Notes under the pieces: generated by a model
Seen by the model: only the letters and a program-made list of their open reading frames with translations
The model's database searches: none
Told to the model about the DNA's origin: nothing
NCBI GenBank assembly: GCA_011947345.1
Contig: JAAVTG010001003.1
Span: 620,001-684,000, forward strand
Direction of reading: 5' to 3'
Length of the DNA: 64,000 nt
DNA from: Phytophthora quininea
Lineage: Eukaryota > Oomycota > Peronosporomycetes > Peronosporales > Peronosporaceae
Position numbers and translations under genes: made by a program
Shown: in pieces, positions 54,509 to 64,000 of the stretch
Position numbering within the stretch: position 1 is the first letter of the stretch
Layout of the letters: the number at the start of each line of letters is the position of its first letter

Positions 54509-56520
54509 TCATATTGAAGATGACGAAAGATGTGCACTGTAGCATGCTCGGTCGGATCGAGGCCCACAAATGCCGAAGAAGATGTCTTGAGCGACGTCAG
54601 AGCACTTAGCGCAATAATAAGACGCCTTCTTCTTGCATACACCGCACTTTCGTTGAGGCCGCTTGCCTTGAAGACGCATTGCTGCGTATTGGGGAAGCTC
54701 GATGAACGGTTTGATGTGGTGGTCTGGAGCTCCCTCAACACTGCCTTCAGAATCTCCATCTCCATTATGTGTTGACCTTGCAGTCTCGAACTCGTTGAAT
54801 ATCAATTGGTGAGCTAGCTGTGAGGCAAAGTCATTGAAGTCGACGTTGCCGGCATTTTCTGTGTCGTAGCGGTACGCCAAATACGCGTCAACTACCACCA
54901 TGCCAAGGATAGTGCTAAATAATCGATGTGTCCAATTGCGGGTGATCCACTCACGCTCAATCGCTAAGCTGCCTTGTCGATAGTGATCGTGAATATCAAT
55001 CGTAGAGAACTTAGAGAAAAACAGCTCCATCATTTGCGGACGAGAAATTACTTTTTCATACCGTAGCGTTTCGTAAATCCCCTCTCGATTTATCAGTCGA
55101 TGACGCGGTCGTACTGAATCTGTACCTGGCAATGTTGTGCCGCGATTGGAAATGATAGTCTTTGGCTTTCGATCTGCCCAGCACATTGCGTACATTTTGT
55201 TTCCGAGATCTGTAGTACTTTCATACACTTTGAATGAGCCTCGCGGAGGAGTAGTTTCGAACCAATTTGTCAATGCCTGCTTTGGATATTCGACAGTAGC
55301 AGTCTTTACCATGCCCATAAAATATAGGCCAAGATGTGCTTCAAGCTGAACTAGTGTCTTGACTGAAGCAAAGGCACTGTCAGCAACCATGGTACGTCCA
55401 CTCCCCTTGTACGGCGCTGCAAGCCTGAGGACGACAGCGGTACCTTCGCCGTACTCACGGTAATACTGCTTTGCACGCTGGCGGTCTTTACCTTCAACCA
55501 GTTCCAGACCAAGGAGCACGTCGCTCTCGCCGTCAGCAATCGACTTCAACTCCGTGCCTTTGCCTTCTGGTTTTCGTGCAATTTTAGTTTTATGAGGTAG
55601 ACCGTCGTGACAGTATTTCCCTTCTCTGCCTTTCCAAGCGCTCATACACTCGTCAACACATAGCAGATTACCAGGCGAAACAAAGTTTTTCGTCTTGCAT
55701 TGAATCCGTCAACCACTAAACGTATCGGCTTCCAGGGATCGTCACTAAGGTACCCATCAGAAAATGACATGCAGTTCATTATCTGCTCAAAGCAATGACG
55801 AGACATCCCAAATCGCTGTCCGAAGCACGGTGGCGTACCAATGAAGCCATCTCTAGCTTCAGTTTCCCAGTAGACTCGTACCGGCCCAGGTCTTGGCTCC
55901 AACGCCATTGCGAGACGAAGACCAATCCATTTGAACCAGTCACCTGCTTTGATCGTGCGGTGGCGTCTACTAGAGAGGCTTTCGTTCGTGTACTGTAGTG
56001 TGGCCTCCATGATCTGCATGGGATACATCAAGTAAAAGTACGAGGCAAATGACTTCTCCAACAGTGTAGTAAACAAAAATCTAGTTGGCCGCGGCTGAAC
56101 CTGTGAGCCTCGATCAAAGAGAATAGCTGTGCATGGTGTCCATCGCCTTGAATGCGCCAGCACTGTGTCATCTTCGTCAGCTTCATCAGAATCCATCTCG
56201 TTTTCGCTCGTGGACTCGTCACTAGATGAGCTCTCCAGTTCCATGACTAGAGAAGCATTAGAAGCTTGCAACAAGCTTTGAAAGGTAGTGTTGGACGGGT
56301 CATCGATGAGCACGGGCTGGTCTTCAGCTGGTCGACCTGACATGGATGACGCTGCGAGCTCAATAGCTCTCGCAGCAACGGTCTCAGTAGCGCCAGTAGC
56401 CCACGTGACATCGTACTTGTTCTGTCTCGAGCCCGTACGCACTGCACGGACGACGCCCACCTTTCCCGCAAGGCGCTTCGTCTTGCCTCGAACCCGGCTT
56501 CCGACATGGAATTTGGCCAT
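54509..56520 (-). CDS. piggyBac transposase (DDE, type 1_7)
   Basis: Predicted at 670 residues from ATG 56520 (MAKFHVGSRVRGKTKRLAG). The amino end has a Tudor/chromo-like basic fold, then an acidic stretch (SDESTSENEMDSDEADEDD). The DDE core follows: the first Asp in LLCVDECMSAWKG, the second in TMVADSAFASVKTL, and the third probably in AMCWADRKPKTI. The carboxyl end is a cysteine-rich zinc domain (KCGVCKKKASYYCAKC ... RACYSAH), as in piggyBac family members, which read TTAA-adjacent DNA. One base is missing at about 55691 (A5 for A6); with it the length is divisible by three. Otherwise no stop or break. Confidence 0.92.
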
Positions 56521-56624
56521 GCTACACTGCGAGGATGGAGCGAAAAACTAACTCTGGCTATCTGCGGCGCTTCAGGAACAAGGTGAGCAGCTTAAAACGA
56601 TCGCATCCAGCTTCTATTCCTGGA

Positions 56625-56694
56625 AAACTAACTTTTCGGTTGAGCCTACCCGTAGGATGGAGAGCCTACCGGTAGACGATTTGGGGGATAAAGA
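56625..56694 (-). repeat. piggyBac right terminal repeat
   Basis: The inverse of the left end: AAACTAAC ... CTACCCGTAGG ... CTACCGGTAG ... TGGGGGATAAAGA. It is 70 bp, against 71 bp on the left, with small differences between the palindromic blocks. Confidence 0.9.
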
Positions 56695-56989
56695 TTAACA
56701 AACTATACAATAACCATACATGAAAACGATGTTAGTGTTAAATACTACAGTAAAATACTATCTAGTTGGCCAGTAGGACAGAGCAAAAGTTGGTGAGAAG
56801 ATGCCACATTGGTACACGGGAAACATGAATGTTCATGTTGTTTCTACGATCACCAATTTTCACGAGTTAGCGGAGTTTTCGCTCTGCACTCAAAAATTTC
56901 TGTATCCCCAAACGCCCCAAAAATCTTTATCAGAGTTTCGGACTTAGTAGTAAGGTTTTGTCCTAGTTGCCGGTTATGCACTCCATGTG

Positions 56990-57130
56990 CAATGAATAGC
57001 AAATTGAAAAGCGAATTGACCTTAGCTTGATGCTGCACTGAGCAATTTCTAGACTACTGTTCTGGTTGTCGTGTCTTCAGTGGGTCTTCATAATGAATTT
57101 GTAAACTGCTACCCCATAGTCCACAGTTCG
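56990..57130 (+). repeat. Direct repeat R1, copy 1
   Basis: About 130 bp, similar (roughly 80-85% by eye) to 59618-59748 in the same orientation. Shared blocks include GAATAGCAAA, GAATTGACCTTAGCTT-like, GTCGTGTCTTCAGTGGGTCT and GTAAACTGCTACCCCATA. No coding sense is seen. Confidence 0.75.
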
Positions 57131-57599
57131 TAAGAACTGTGCTTGGGGTGAACTTTTTACTGTATGATATGGTACAATTTTTTCTAGTCTCGCCAAAACC
57201 AGGTTCGAAAAAACTAATAATAGCTACTCTCGCCAGAACTGAGTACTAAAAATTCTAATCAACATATAAAAGACATAATTTCAAGAATCTGGGGAAACGA
57301 CATTTGGTACTTTATTTTTCATAAAATAAAAGCTCTGTTAGGTCCAAAGCTGATAGAATGCGTAGTGTATGACACGTGGCTATTTGATTCAAATCGGAAA
57401 AGTTGAAACATCTTAACATTTCACAGCTTTAAAAATCTATTCGGAAGTCTGCGAAGCATAACATATTTTGTATATTCATAAGTTTTATCTGGAGTCGGCA
57501 GCCAAATAGCAAGATGATTTGCTTAGATTTGTAAGGATTTTGATATTTCTTGACGGTCATTTGACTGGGCTTCACTAAAGGCAGGTCAGGAATCGAATT
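57131..57599. other. AT-rich intergenic stretch
   Basis: No gene is seen. A short motif, TCTCGCCA(A/G)AAC, recurs at about 57187 and 57220. The composition is AT rich compared with the first 54 kb. Confidence 0.5.
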
Positions 57600-57666
57600 C
57601 GTCCGAGAAGTCGAAAGTGCCAGACGCCGACTATAACAGTGTTCTCTCATTAGTTAACTTCACGTT

Positions 57667-57999
57667 AGATTCAGCAGCACCAGAAATCGGACACGATCTG
57701 CCACGCTCAGCGGGTATTTTAGCGCGATAAAGGATCTGTACATTATAAAGCGTGTAGCGCTTCTTGTAGAAAATGGTGATGACATGAAACAGTTTTTCTG
57801 GAACAAAGCGGTTGGAGGTAGAGCAAAACCAACAAAGCTCACCGAAAATCTCCAGGAAGTAGCCGCTAACATCTTTGCTTTATACGGGTTTACGCAACTC
57901 AACTCTCACCCGAAATTATGCCGGATTTTCCCACTCGTTTCTGACTACGCAGTGAAATTTAATGTCAAGATCGGCGCAAGCGGCCTAAGACACCGTTAA
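57667..57999 (+). other. Unassigned open frame, possibly a gene relic
   Basis: A continuous frame of about 110 codons (ATG at 57784: MKQFFWNKAVGGRAKPTKLT, then NLQEVAANIFALYGFTQLN and LVSDYAVKFNV). The composition is protein-like, but I do not recognise it and it has no clear start or splice context. A second frame just upstream (SAAPEIGHDLPRSAG) also looks coding, suggesting a broken older gene. Confidence 0.3.
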
Positions 58000-58002
58000 C
58001 CA

Positions 58003-58324
58003 CTCACTTCTCAAAGCCTCTAGAGCTCCCGTCGTCCCTATCAAGGTCAGTACCCCTCCAATCCTCGAAGTCGCTGATATTGCGACCACTTGTTCATCTT
58101 TAAGCGCGTCGGGGCCTGGAAAAGTGACCACAAACACACAGAGACAAAACAGCACAGTAGAGCACAATCACATGGTACATGAGTAAACCCTCCAGGTAGT
58201 ACTTAAGCTCACCGCTGATCTTGGCGCCCTTCTTCCCTGCTGCAGAACCTGAAATGGCCACTACAATCCTTTTTCTTCTTTTCAACCAATAGGAAACCAC
58301 CCTCAATCGTCGGCGACAGCGCAT
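58003..58324 (-). other. Possible gene fragment with one intron
   Basis: The minus strand reads SGSAAGKKGAKISGELKYYL, then a likely intron (GTTTACTCATG ... TTTTCCAG, 58110-58190), then GPDALKDEQVVAISATSRIG and GVLTLIGTTGALEALRS before a GTGAGTG donor. The pieces read like real exons, but no family comes to mind and no next exon is evident. A CCAATAGG box is near 58287. Confidence 0.3.
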
Positions 58325-58711
58325 TATAATTTCTCAAGTCAAACCAATCTCCGTATTACAGAGGGTTAGAACATTAAATAGGTGTTATGCCGCTAAGAAC
58401 AGTTAAAACTACTTTCTCATCTCAAAGTGAACATGCTTAAGAGTTATATTCGTGTTGTTCATATAAATCTGACTACTTGTCTGCTAAGCTCGCAACAATA
58501 ATGCGTCTCGCGCTGTTGTTGAATTCATACTAGAGTTACAGAGAATTGCTTGCGTATTATCAAACAATAATGACTTTGAGTCCTGAAGATTTAATTTTTT
58601 TATGCATTGTAATGCTGACTTAACGTTCAATCTCCCCCTTTACTTTTTTCTTGTCGAACTGTGTACCCCCCTTTCCCCAAAACCACTGTCCCGGACCTTT
58701 AATCTTCAAGG

Positions 58712-58750
58712 TCTAAACTGTAATAACGAATATGTTCTTATATCCGTTAT
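58712..58750 (+). repeat. Direct repeat R2, copy 1
   Basis: TCTAAACTGTAATAACGAAT and the next 18 bases recur at 59750-59788 with two or three changes, in the same orientation. Confidence 0.8.
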
Positions 58751-58774
58751 ACGACCCCATTTTGAAAGGAGACC

Positions 58775-59170
58775 TACCTTTACTTGCCGGCAATCAGGGG
58801 GCAATGTGGCCGACCTCCTTGCAGCAGTGGCATGTGGTCGACTTCGTCCAGTTGCGATCCTTGTCGTCACTTCTCGTGCTGGCGAAGTGTGCCTTCTCAA
58901 ACTGGGAACTCCAGTCGATTGCCTCCTTTAGCGTTCCTGGATCTTTCTCGTTGAGGAAGCAACAGGTATCCCCACGCAGTCCTTGTTAAAAGTAGAAACG
59001 CTGTTTGAATGGCGAGATCGGTTCCGTACACTGAATCAGAAGATTCTGAAATTCAGATACGTAATCCTGGTAGGAACCATGTTAACGCAATTTGCATAGA
59101 TGCTGTCGTAGGTCGTACTCGAAATCACGGGCGCGAAAACGCTTTCGAATTTCGGTCGGGAAGAGTTCCC
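58775..59170 (-). pseudogene. Retrotransposon gag remnant
   Basis: The minus strand reads like an LTR-element gag: IRKRFRARDFEYDLRQHLCK, then HGSYQDYVSEFQNLLIQC, PFKQRFYF, LRGDTCCFLNEKDPGTLKEA, and a zinc knuckle CHCCKEVGHIAP. Two in-frame stops (near 59083 and 58990) and a break at the knuckle show decay. No pol or LTR is seen around it, so only this piece survives. It is distantly related in style to Ty3/Gypsy or Copia gag; I cannot say which. Confidence 0.7.
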
Positions 59171-59617
59171 ACGTGCGTGGTAGCTCGTGCCCTTGTCAGT
59201 GCTGGCAGAACGCACGATATCGATTTATCGCCGACAGACCCAGGTTGCCAGCAACCGTAGGCACATGCGTGTCGTCTTGGGGGCACACTGGGAGGCCATA
59301 GTACTCTTCAGTGGCAAAACACCATAGATCTAGGTCTTCTTTAAGTTTTCCTTGGTAGGCAGGGGGTCGCGGCGCTTGCCGGGTCTTCTCGTGAACGTGG
59401 TCTCCATGCGTCTCGTTACCTCCGCTATTTGTGCACCAAAGCTTTTTGCTGGGTTTGCATGATCTTCATAAGGTGCTCGATGGTCACAGGGTTGTTCGAT
59501 GAAGTGGTGGCACGACGGCGGGATGGGCTCGACGGCTCGGAGATGTGCGCGACGGCGAAAAGAAAGAGGAGATCGAGGGCCTATTCAGTTCTTGGGCTCG
59601 GACACAAGTACTTCTAT

Positions 59618-59748
59618 GATGAATAGCAAAGTGAAAAGTAAATTGACCTTAGCTTACTGCTGCACTGAGCAGTTCCTATGCTACTGGTTGTCGTGTCTTC
59701 AGTGGGTCTTCATTTGGCCCTGTAAACTGCTACCCCATAATCTCCACA
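59618..59748 (+). repeat. Direct repeat R1, copy 2
   Basis: The second copy of the 56990-57130 sequence. It abuts R2 copy 2 directly. R1 copy 1 and R2 copy 1 are not adjacent to each other. Confidence 0.75.
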
Positions 59749-59749
59749 A

Positions 59750-59788
59750 TCTAAACTGTAATAACGAATACGTTCTTATATCTGTTAC
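59750..59788 (+). repeat. Direct repeat R2, copy 2
   Basis: The second copy of 58712-58750. Confidence 0.8.
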
Positions 59789-60099
59789 ACCATAACCTCC
59801 ACCCTCGAGACAAGCACATGACTGGAATATCCATTTAATGTTGATGTGACTCGCTTGAATTCAGTGCTGCCTTTACCCGATTGCAGTTGCTTTAACACAT
59901 TTTTTCGGAAGTGTCTTGGAAGTAGTGAAGTTGGAAGCAATGGTGCACGAATAGTGTGGGTAGGTTGCACTGGCAACGCGGCGAACGTGCAAACTCGGCC
60001 GCCGATGCGCAATATACCACCTCTAACTAATACAATAGAATGTTCTTGTAATGTATGCTTATTTAATAAAATATTAAAACAAAAAATTAATAATTTTAA

Positions 60100-60258
<159 letters not shown>

Positions 60259-60269
60259 CATTGATCGTT

Positions 60270-60335
60270 CTTTCAAACCAGCTAAAGATAATAGCTGCGG
60301 ATCTACAGACTGAAAGTTCGAGTCTTTCTAAGCTA
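60270..60335 (+). other. tRNA-like 3' half (mitochondrial origin)
   Basis: GAAAGTTCGAGTCTTTC is a perfect T-arm (5-bp stem, 7-base loop TTCGAGT). The preceding anticodon arm is weak and the D-arm is not seen, so this is a fragment, not a working tRNA gene. Confidence 0.4.
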
Positions 60336-60388
60336 TCTTCGAGTTTGATTAGCCTTTCACTCCGTGATAAACGTTTTTGAGTAAAACT

Positions 60389-60523
60389 TTTTAAACTGTA
60401 TGGTATTGTTATCCTCTTTTTATATCATGTTTAGCAGAAACAAATAGACATCCTTTTAATTTACCAGAAGCAGAAGCAGAATTAGTTTCAGGATATAATG
60501 TTGAATATTCTGCAATGGGTTTT
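60389..60523 (+). pseudogene. nad1: Mitochondrial nad1 fragment
   Basis: It reads [20 protein letters not shown], then [20 protein letters not shown], the ETNR...VSGYNVEY region of NADH dehydrogenase subunit 1. Similarity ends at MGFA. Confidence 0.88.
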
Positions 60524-60563
60524 GCCACCAATTTTATTTGGAATAAATCTTAAAATTGCATTT

Positions 60564-60566
<3 letters not shown>

Positions 60567-60603
<37 letters not shown>

Positions 60604-60625
60604 TTGGGTTTAGAACGTCGTGAGA
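60567..60625 (+). pseudogene. rnl: Mitochondrial large-subunit rRNA fragment (rnl)
   Basis: The stretch includes CTGTTCGCCGATTAAAGTGG and GGGTTTAGAACGTCGTGAGA, the highly conserved peptidyl-transferase region of 23S-type rRNA. Similarity stops at GAGAC (60624), where the next sequence (CCAAGCCTCGG) begins. Confidence 0.9.
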
Positions 60626-60626
60626 C

Positions 60627-60950
60627 CCAAGCCTCGGACGAGCACGCGGTTACACGAACGCGTAACCTGCGATTTTGGACTCCCCAAGGTTACGGGAGCC
60701 CGAAACCGCTGATTTCCGGGCTCGCCCCGCTTAAGTGCGCGAGCCAGGAGCCCAAGGAGCCCAAAATGGCTTCGGGTTCGTTCTTGAAGCCATTAGGTCA
60801 GCTGCGGGCTCGTTGTGTAGCCATTCGACTAGCCTGTGATTGGCAGAAACTCGCCGAAGATATTTGCAATCTTAGACCGGCGCTGTAATTTATCCTGCGC
60901 AGCGCACAAGTCGACCTCTCACAAAGACCTCCACGGTTTCCTGGCATGCA
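60627..60950. other. Region between NUMT and hAT transposase
   Basis: GC rich again. It contains GGGAGCCCGAAACC and, inverted, TTTCCGGGCTC at 60694-60722, and repeats of GAGCCCA(A)GG. It may be the 5' end of the hAT element, but I found no matching terminal repeat downstream. Confidence 0.4.
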
Positions 60951-63292
60951 ATGCCCCCACCACTTCTGTCCGTGCTCAACCCCCTAGCGCGGTCAAGCAG
61001 GCGATCGCAAGCTTCCGGTCATCTGGCCCGTTCACGGTGATTCCGCCGAGAGAAGTTGAGACTTCCTACATTTTTAAGTGGGGAGTTCGCGTTCAATTCC
61101 AGGACGAGAACGGCGTGCTGACTACAAGATGGGCTTGTCTCGCGGACGAGTCTTGCAGAACTAACGGGAGAAACCTGTTCTCGATACCCAACGGCAAGAC
61201 GTCAAAGGCAGCGCGCCATTTGAGGGTTGATCACCATCTTCGATCGCCGAAAAGCGAGGTGGAGCTGACGGGAAAACGTAAACGAGATGCTGAAGTGGAG
61301 ATGCTGCGCCCGTCACCGCTTTTTACCAGCAACCCTGCTCGTCTTAACTTGCTCCTGGAAACGCTACGAATCATCAACCACAATCTGCCCTTGAGGACTG
61401 GCGAATACGATGAGACAAGACTTCTTGAGGCATTAATCGTCAAAGAGGAGATGCGAACTGTCGTGAATGCCAAGCGTGTAATGGAGTCCATCATCGAGCT
61501 ATATCACGCGACGAAAAAGGAGATGCTGGAATATCTGGCCGATAACTGCGAAGCCTACCCAAATATGACTCTTGTCGCTGACTTCTGGGCGTGTAAAACG
61601 ACCGGCGATAAGTACTTGGGAGTGAGGGTGTACCTGGTCGACAAGGAAGGACAGTTTAACTCGATTCTTCTAGGGACGAAGAAATTTAACCCGGCCTACA
61701 GCGATTGTGATGGTGGGATTCGTGCGCCGTTTGAAAGGTGGCTAGCGAAAATGTTAAGTGACTTTCATTTGGAACCGAAGAACTTCTATGGGGCTGCCAG
61801 TGACGCCGGCGGTGACGTCAAGCACATGCTAAAAACGGAGCTCAAACTGAAGTGGGAATGGTGTTTCGCGCATATGCTGCATGCTGCAACAAAGGAGTCT
61901 TGCGGTATCGGCGGAAAAAGAGTCAAGCCGCTAATCCGGAAGTGGCCGAGTTAATCTCCAACATGACACTATTAATTACCCAGATAAAACTTGTGAGTAA
62001 GACAGGGAATCTCTTTGCTGAGTTGTGTAAGGAAAAGACAAAGGGGTGTCAACGAAGTTGCTGGGATACTCAACTGCACGCTTCCTGAGCATAACCAACG
62101 CCATGAAACGAGTACTGGATAAATGGCCCGCTATCGTCGAGTGGTACGACGAACGAAAGCGTCAAGCGCTACGTAATCGGAAGGCGCCGCCCGATTTTCC
62201 TCTAGCGAACCATCACGCCGATTTGGTTCAAGTACTCTCGATTTTGATGCCAATTGCTGATATAAAATTCAAATGCCAAGCTGAGCGTGCTGAACAAGTG
62301 GAAGTTCTTATGTCGTTGTACATGACGAGGATCGATGATCTAAAGCCAAAGCGATCGGTCCGTCACTATTTGTCTACGGACAAAACTCCTGAGTGGATTT
62401 TGGACAGCGAACTAACGCCAACAGCGTCGAAAACCCGCGATCTGCTGCGCTACGCTGTGGACGAGAGGTTTTCTCTCGGTACTACAAAGACAACGAATTC
62501 AAGGAATGCGACTTCGTCCTGGAGATGATGCTGCTGCTTCACCCGATTTATAAGCACTCAACTAGAGAATCCCTCAACACAGTCATTGTGAAGTGTTGCC
62601 GGCAACATGGAATGAAAGAAAAACCAATTCATGACAGACTGAAAGAGGTGACAGACAAAATCCGCTCGAACCTTCTCGCGCTTTTGAAATCGATTGCAGG
62701 ACCAATTCATCATGAACAAGAGCAAACGTCCGTGATACAGGCGAATCTTAGTAGGCTGGAAACACAGTTTGCCCCACGATTGACGAGACCAGCGCAATCC
62801 AACCGCGTCGACCGGCGTGCTGAAGATGAATTAGATCGCTGGATGGACGATTCTGTTGATGTTCTGCGGAACAGCAACATGACTCCAAAAGAATCGGTTC
62901 TCCAGTTTTGGAAGAGAATGGAAGAGGCTGGAGAATACCGGATCATCCCGAAAGCTGCTCGCGTGATTTTCGCCATACCGTCTTCATCGTGCCAAATTGA
63001 ACGTGACTTCAGCGTCAGTGGGGAAATGGTATCATCCCAGCGCACCAGCTTGGCCGGAGACAGCATTGACATGTGTATTTTTCTGAAGAGGAATCCCGAA
63101 TTCGTGAACTTGCTTCAGTGCGAAGAGTTTCCGCGAGGCCAGCATGACTCGTTCAAGCCTAGCGCTGTCGTGCTAGAATTTGATCCAGATGCGTACATGG
63201 CCGATCTCAATGCTGACCTTCTGTCGGAGTTTGTTTCGAGCACCACCTTGTCTTGTGAGTTGGAAGACGAGGAAGAAAAGTCATCCCATTGA
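60951..63292 (+). CDS. hAT-family transposase
   Basis: Predicted at about 781 residues, start uncertain (ATG 60951 is the best candidate, with one missing base soon after). It carries a BED-like zinc motif (WACLADESCRTN ... HLRVDHH), the RNase H-like core (MTLVADFWACKTTGDKYLG with the first Asp; FYGAASDAGGDVKHML; WCFAHMLHAATKES) and the carboxyl dimerisation domain (VLQFWKRMEEAGEYRIIPKA; ARVIFAIPSSSCQIERDFSV; GEMVSSQRTSL). Three further bases are missing (about 61931, 62042 in G4, 62472 in T4). Total length becomes divisible by three after correction, so the gene may be intact. No terminal inverted repeat or 8-bp target duplication was found by eye. Confidence 0.85.
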
Positions 63293-64000
63293 CGATCACA
63301 TTCGTGTCCAGTTCATCATAGTCTTTCATTAAATAATCGCATTACCCACCGGATAAGCCTGCACCTTTGCGAGTTTTTTTGTTGATACTCCAGAATCGCT
63401 GCCCATAACTTGTAGACAACATAGTGTTTAGCATCTCAAACGGTGTCCCTCTCCAACACACTTTCTTCACGTAGTTCATGTATCGTCGCTGGAAGCCGAG
63501 AAGTCCTTCAGTGCAAATTAACACCGAACGAAAGAACGTCGCCACCTACGTGCCGGCCGGGGTGGTGCCTTGCTCACTACGCTCGCCTTGTACTGGAACG
63601 ACTTGCTCCACCACATCTTTCACCACTCACCAATGGTGCCACGATGTGCCGGCGAACGGAGCGTTTGTTCGACCACTTCATGGCCGCCTTCACAATGATT
63701 CTGGTCTGCATTTTCACGATGTCCGAGATGGCAGCCACGCTAACCCCGCGTTAGGCATCACACTGGAGGCTCTCGTGTGCATCGGCGCCTGCAGAAAAAT
63801 GTTGGGAGGCTTTTGCGCGAGCCGCATGTACTCACCGACACCATTCATGAGAGCATCGAGCAGGTACCCCAGCATTGCTAGGGGCCGATCACCTAGGTAA
63901 AAAAAAACTGGGCAAGACGGAGTTGACCACCATCATATATTAATGCAATACCTTTCGCGGCCAGTCCTGTGCTCACTTCCTTGAGCCATGTTGGCGTGCA
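63293..64000. other. Unassigned right end
   Basis: No named gene. On the minus strand, 63735-63895 reads RPLAMLGYLLDALMNGVGEY then MRLAQKPPNIFLQAP, and 63342-63545 reads GFQRRYMNYVKKVCWRGTPF; both could be relics of a repeat or gene that continues past the window. The A-run at 63899-63907 separates them from the last 90 bp. Confidence 0.35.

Larger units (their letters stand above)
54386..56698. mobile_element. piggyBac-type DNA transposon with TTAA target duplication
   Basis: The element runs from 54390 to 56694 (2,305 bp) between two TTAA copies (54386-54389 and 56695-56698), the piggyBac hallmark. The ends are inverted: TCTTTATCCCCCA at 54390-54402 and TGGGGGATAAAGA at 56682-56694. It carries one transposase gene on the minus strand. 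The ends are well preserved and the only break in the transposase is an A-run undercount, so the element may be young and intact. Confidence 0.93.

Noticed and set aside
57160..57300. A solo LTR in the AT-rich stretch
   Set aside because: TCTCGCCA..AAC repeats are short and there are no TG..CA ends with a target duplication.

Overview
The window is nuclear DNA of an oomycete, most likely Phytophthora or a close relative. Reasons: short spliceosomal introns (about 45-75 nt, GT..AG) in dense genes; oomycete-type core promoters (TCATTCT followed by CCAATTTGC at 9254-9269, 46 nt before an ATG); strong G/C third-position bias in the enolases; flagellar genes; a Fanzor gene, piggyBac and hAT elements; and an insertion of mitochondrial DNA.

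Layout. 1-54.3 kb is gene dense, with neighbouring stops or starts often 10-150 bp apart. In order: PTPA (partial) and strumpellin/WASHC5; a pseudokinase-kinase protein; a divergent pair of Kv-beta-like aldo/keto reductases; a CFAP96-like protein; a membrane-anchored cyclophilin-glutaredoxin-glutaredoxin fusion; PCID2; a kinesin and a TilS-like tRNA lysidine synthetase that overlap; a small coiled-coil protein; two nearly identical enolases facing away from each other with a broken third copy between them; a nucleoplasmin-like FKBP; an ER protein disulfide isomerase; an SK-like potassium channel; a CFAP161/EF-hand protein; a small secreted protein; HEATR3; glycine C-acetyltransferase; a secreted PDZ/PA-domain protein; DCTN6 and a folate dehydrogenase/cyclohydrolase sharing one promoter; a calponin-homology protein; three tandem cysteine-rich membrane proteins split by a Fanzor (TnpB-like RNA-guided nuclease) gene; a kynurenine/glutamine aminotransferase; and a third aldo/keto reductase.

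54.3-64 kb is repeat rich and gene sparse: a complete piggyBac element with TTAA target duplication and about 70-bp terminal repeats, direct repeats, a decayed retrotransposon gag, a mosaic of mitochondrial cox1, nad1 and rnl pieces, and a hAT transposase. The boundary with the gene-dense part is sharp.

One property dominates the reading of this sequence. About 35-40 places in conserved genes and transposases are one base short, nearly always in a homopolymer (A5 for A6, C4 for C5), and every break I resolved needs an added base, never a removed one. Total exon lengths become multiples of three after this correction. I therefore treat these genes as intact with sequencing errors, not as pseudogenes. 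Coordinates below run from the start codon to the stop codon across introns and breaks.

Functionally the genes are mostly housekeeping: endosomal actin control (WASH), phosphatase activation, mRNA export (PCID2), ribosome assembly import (HEATR3), ER folding, glycolysis, threonine and folate one-carbon metabolism, and flagellar/cytoskeletal parts (kinesin, CFAP161, CFAP96-like, CH protein, DCTN6), fitting an organism with flagellate zoospores.
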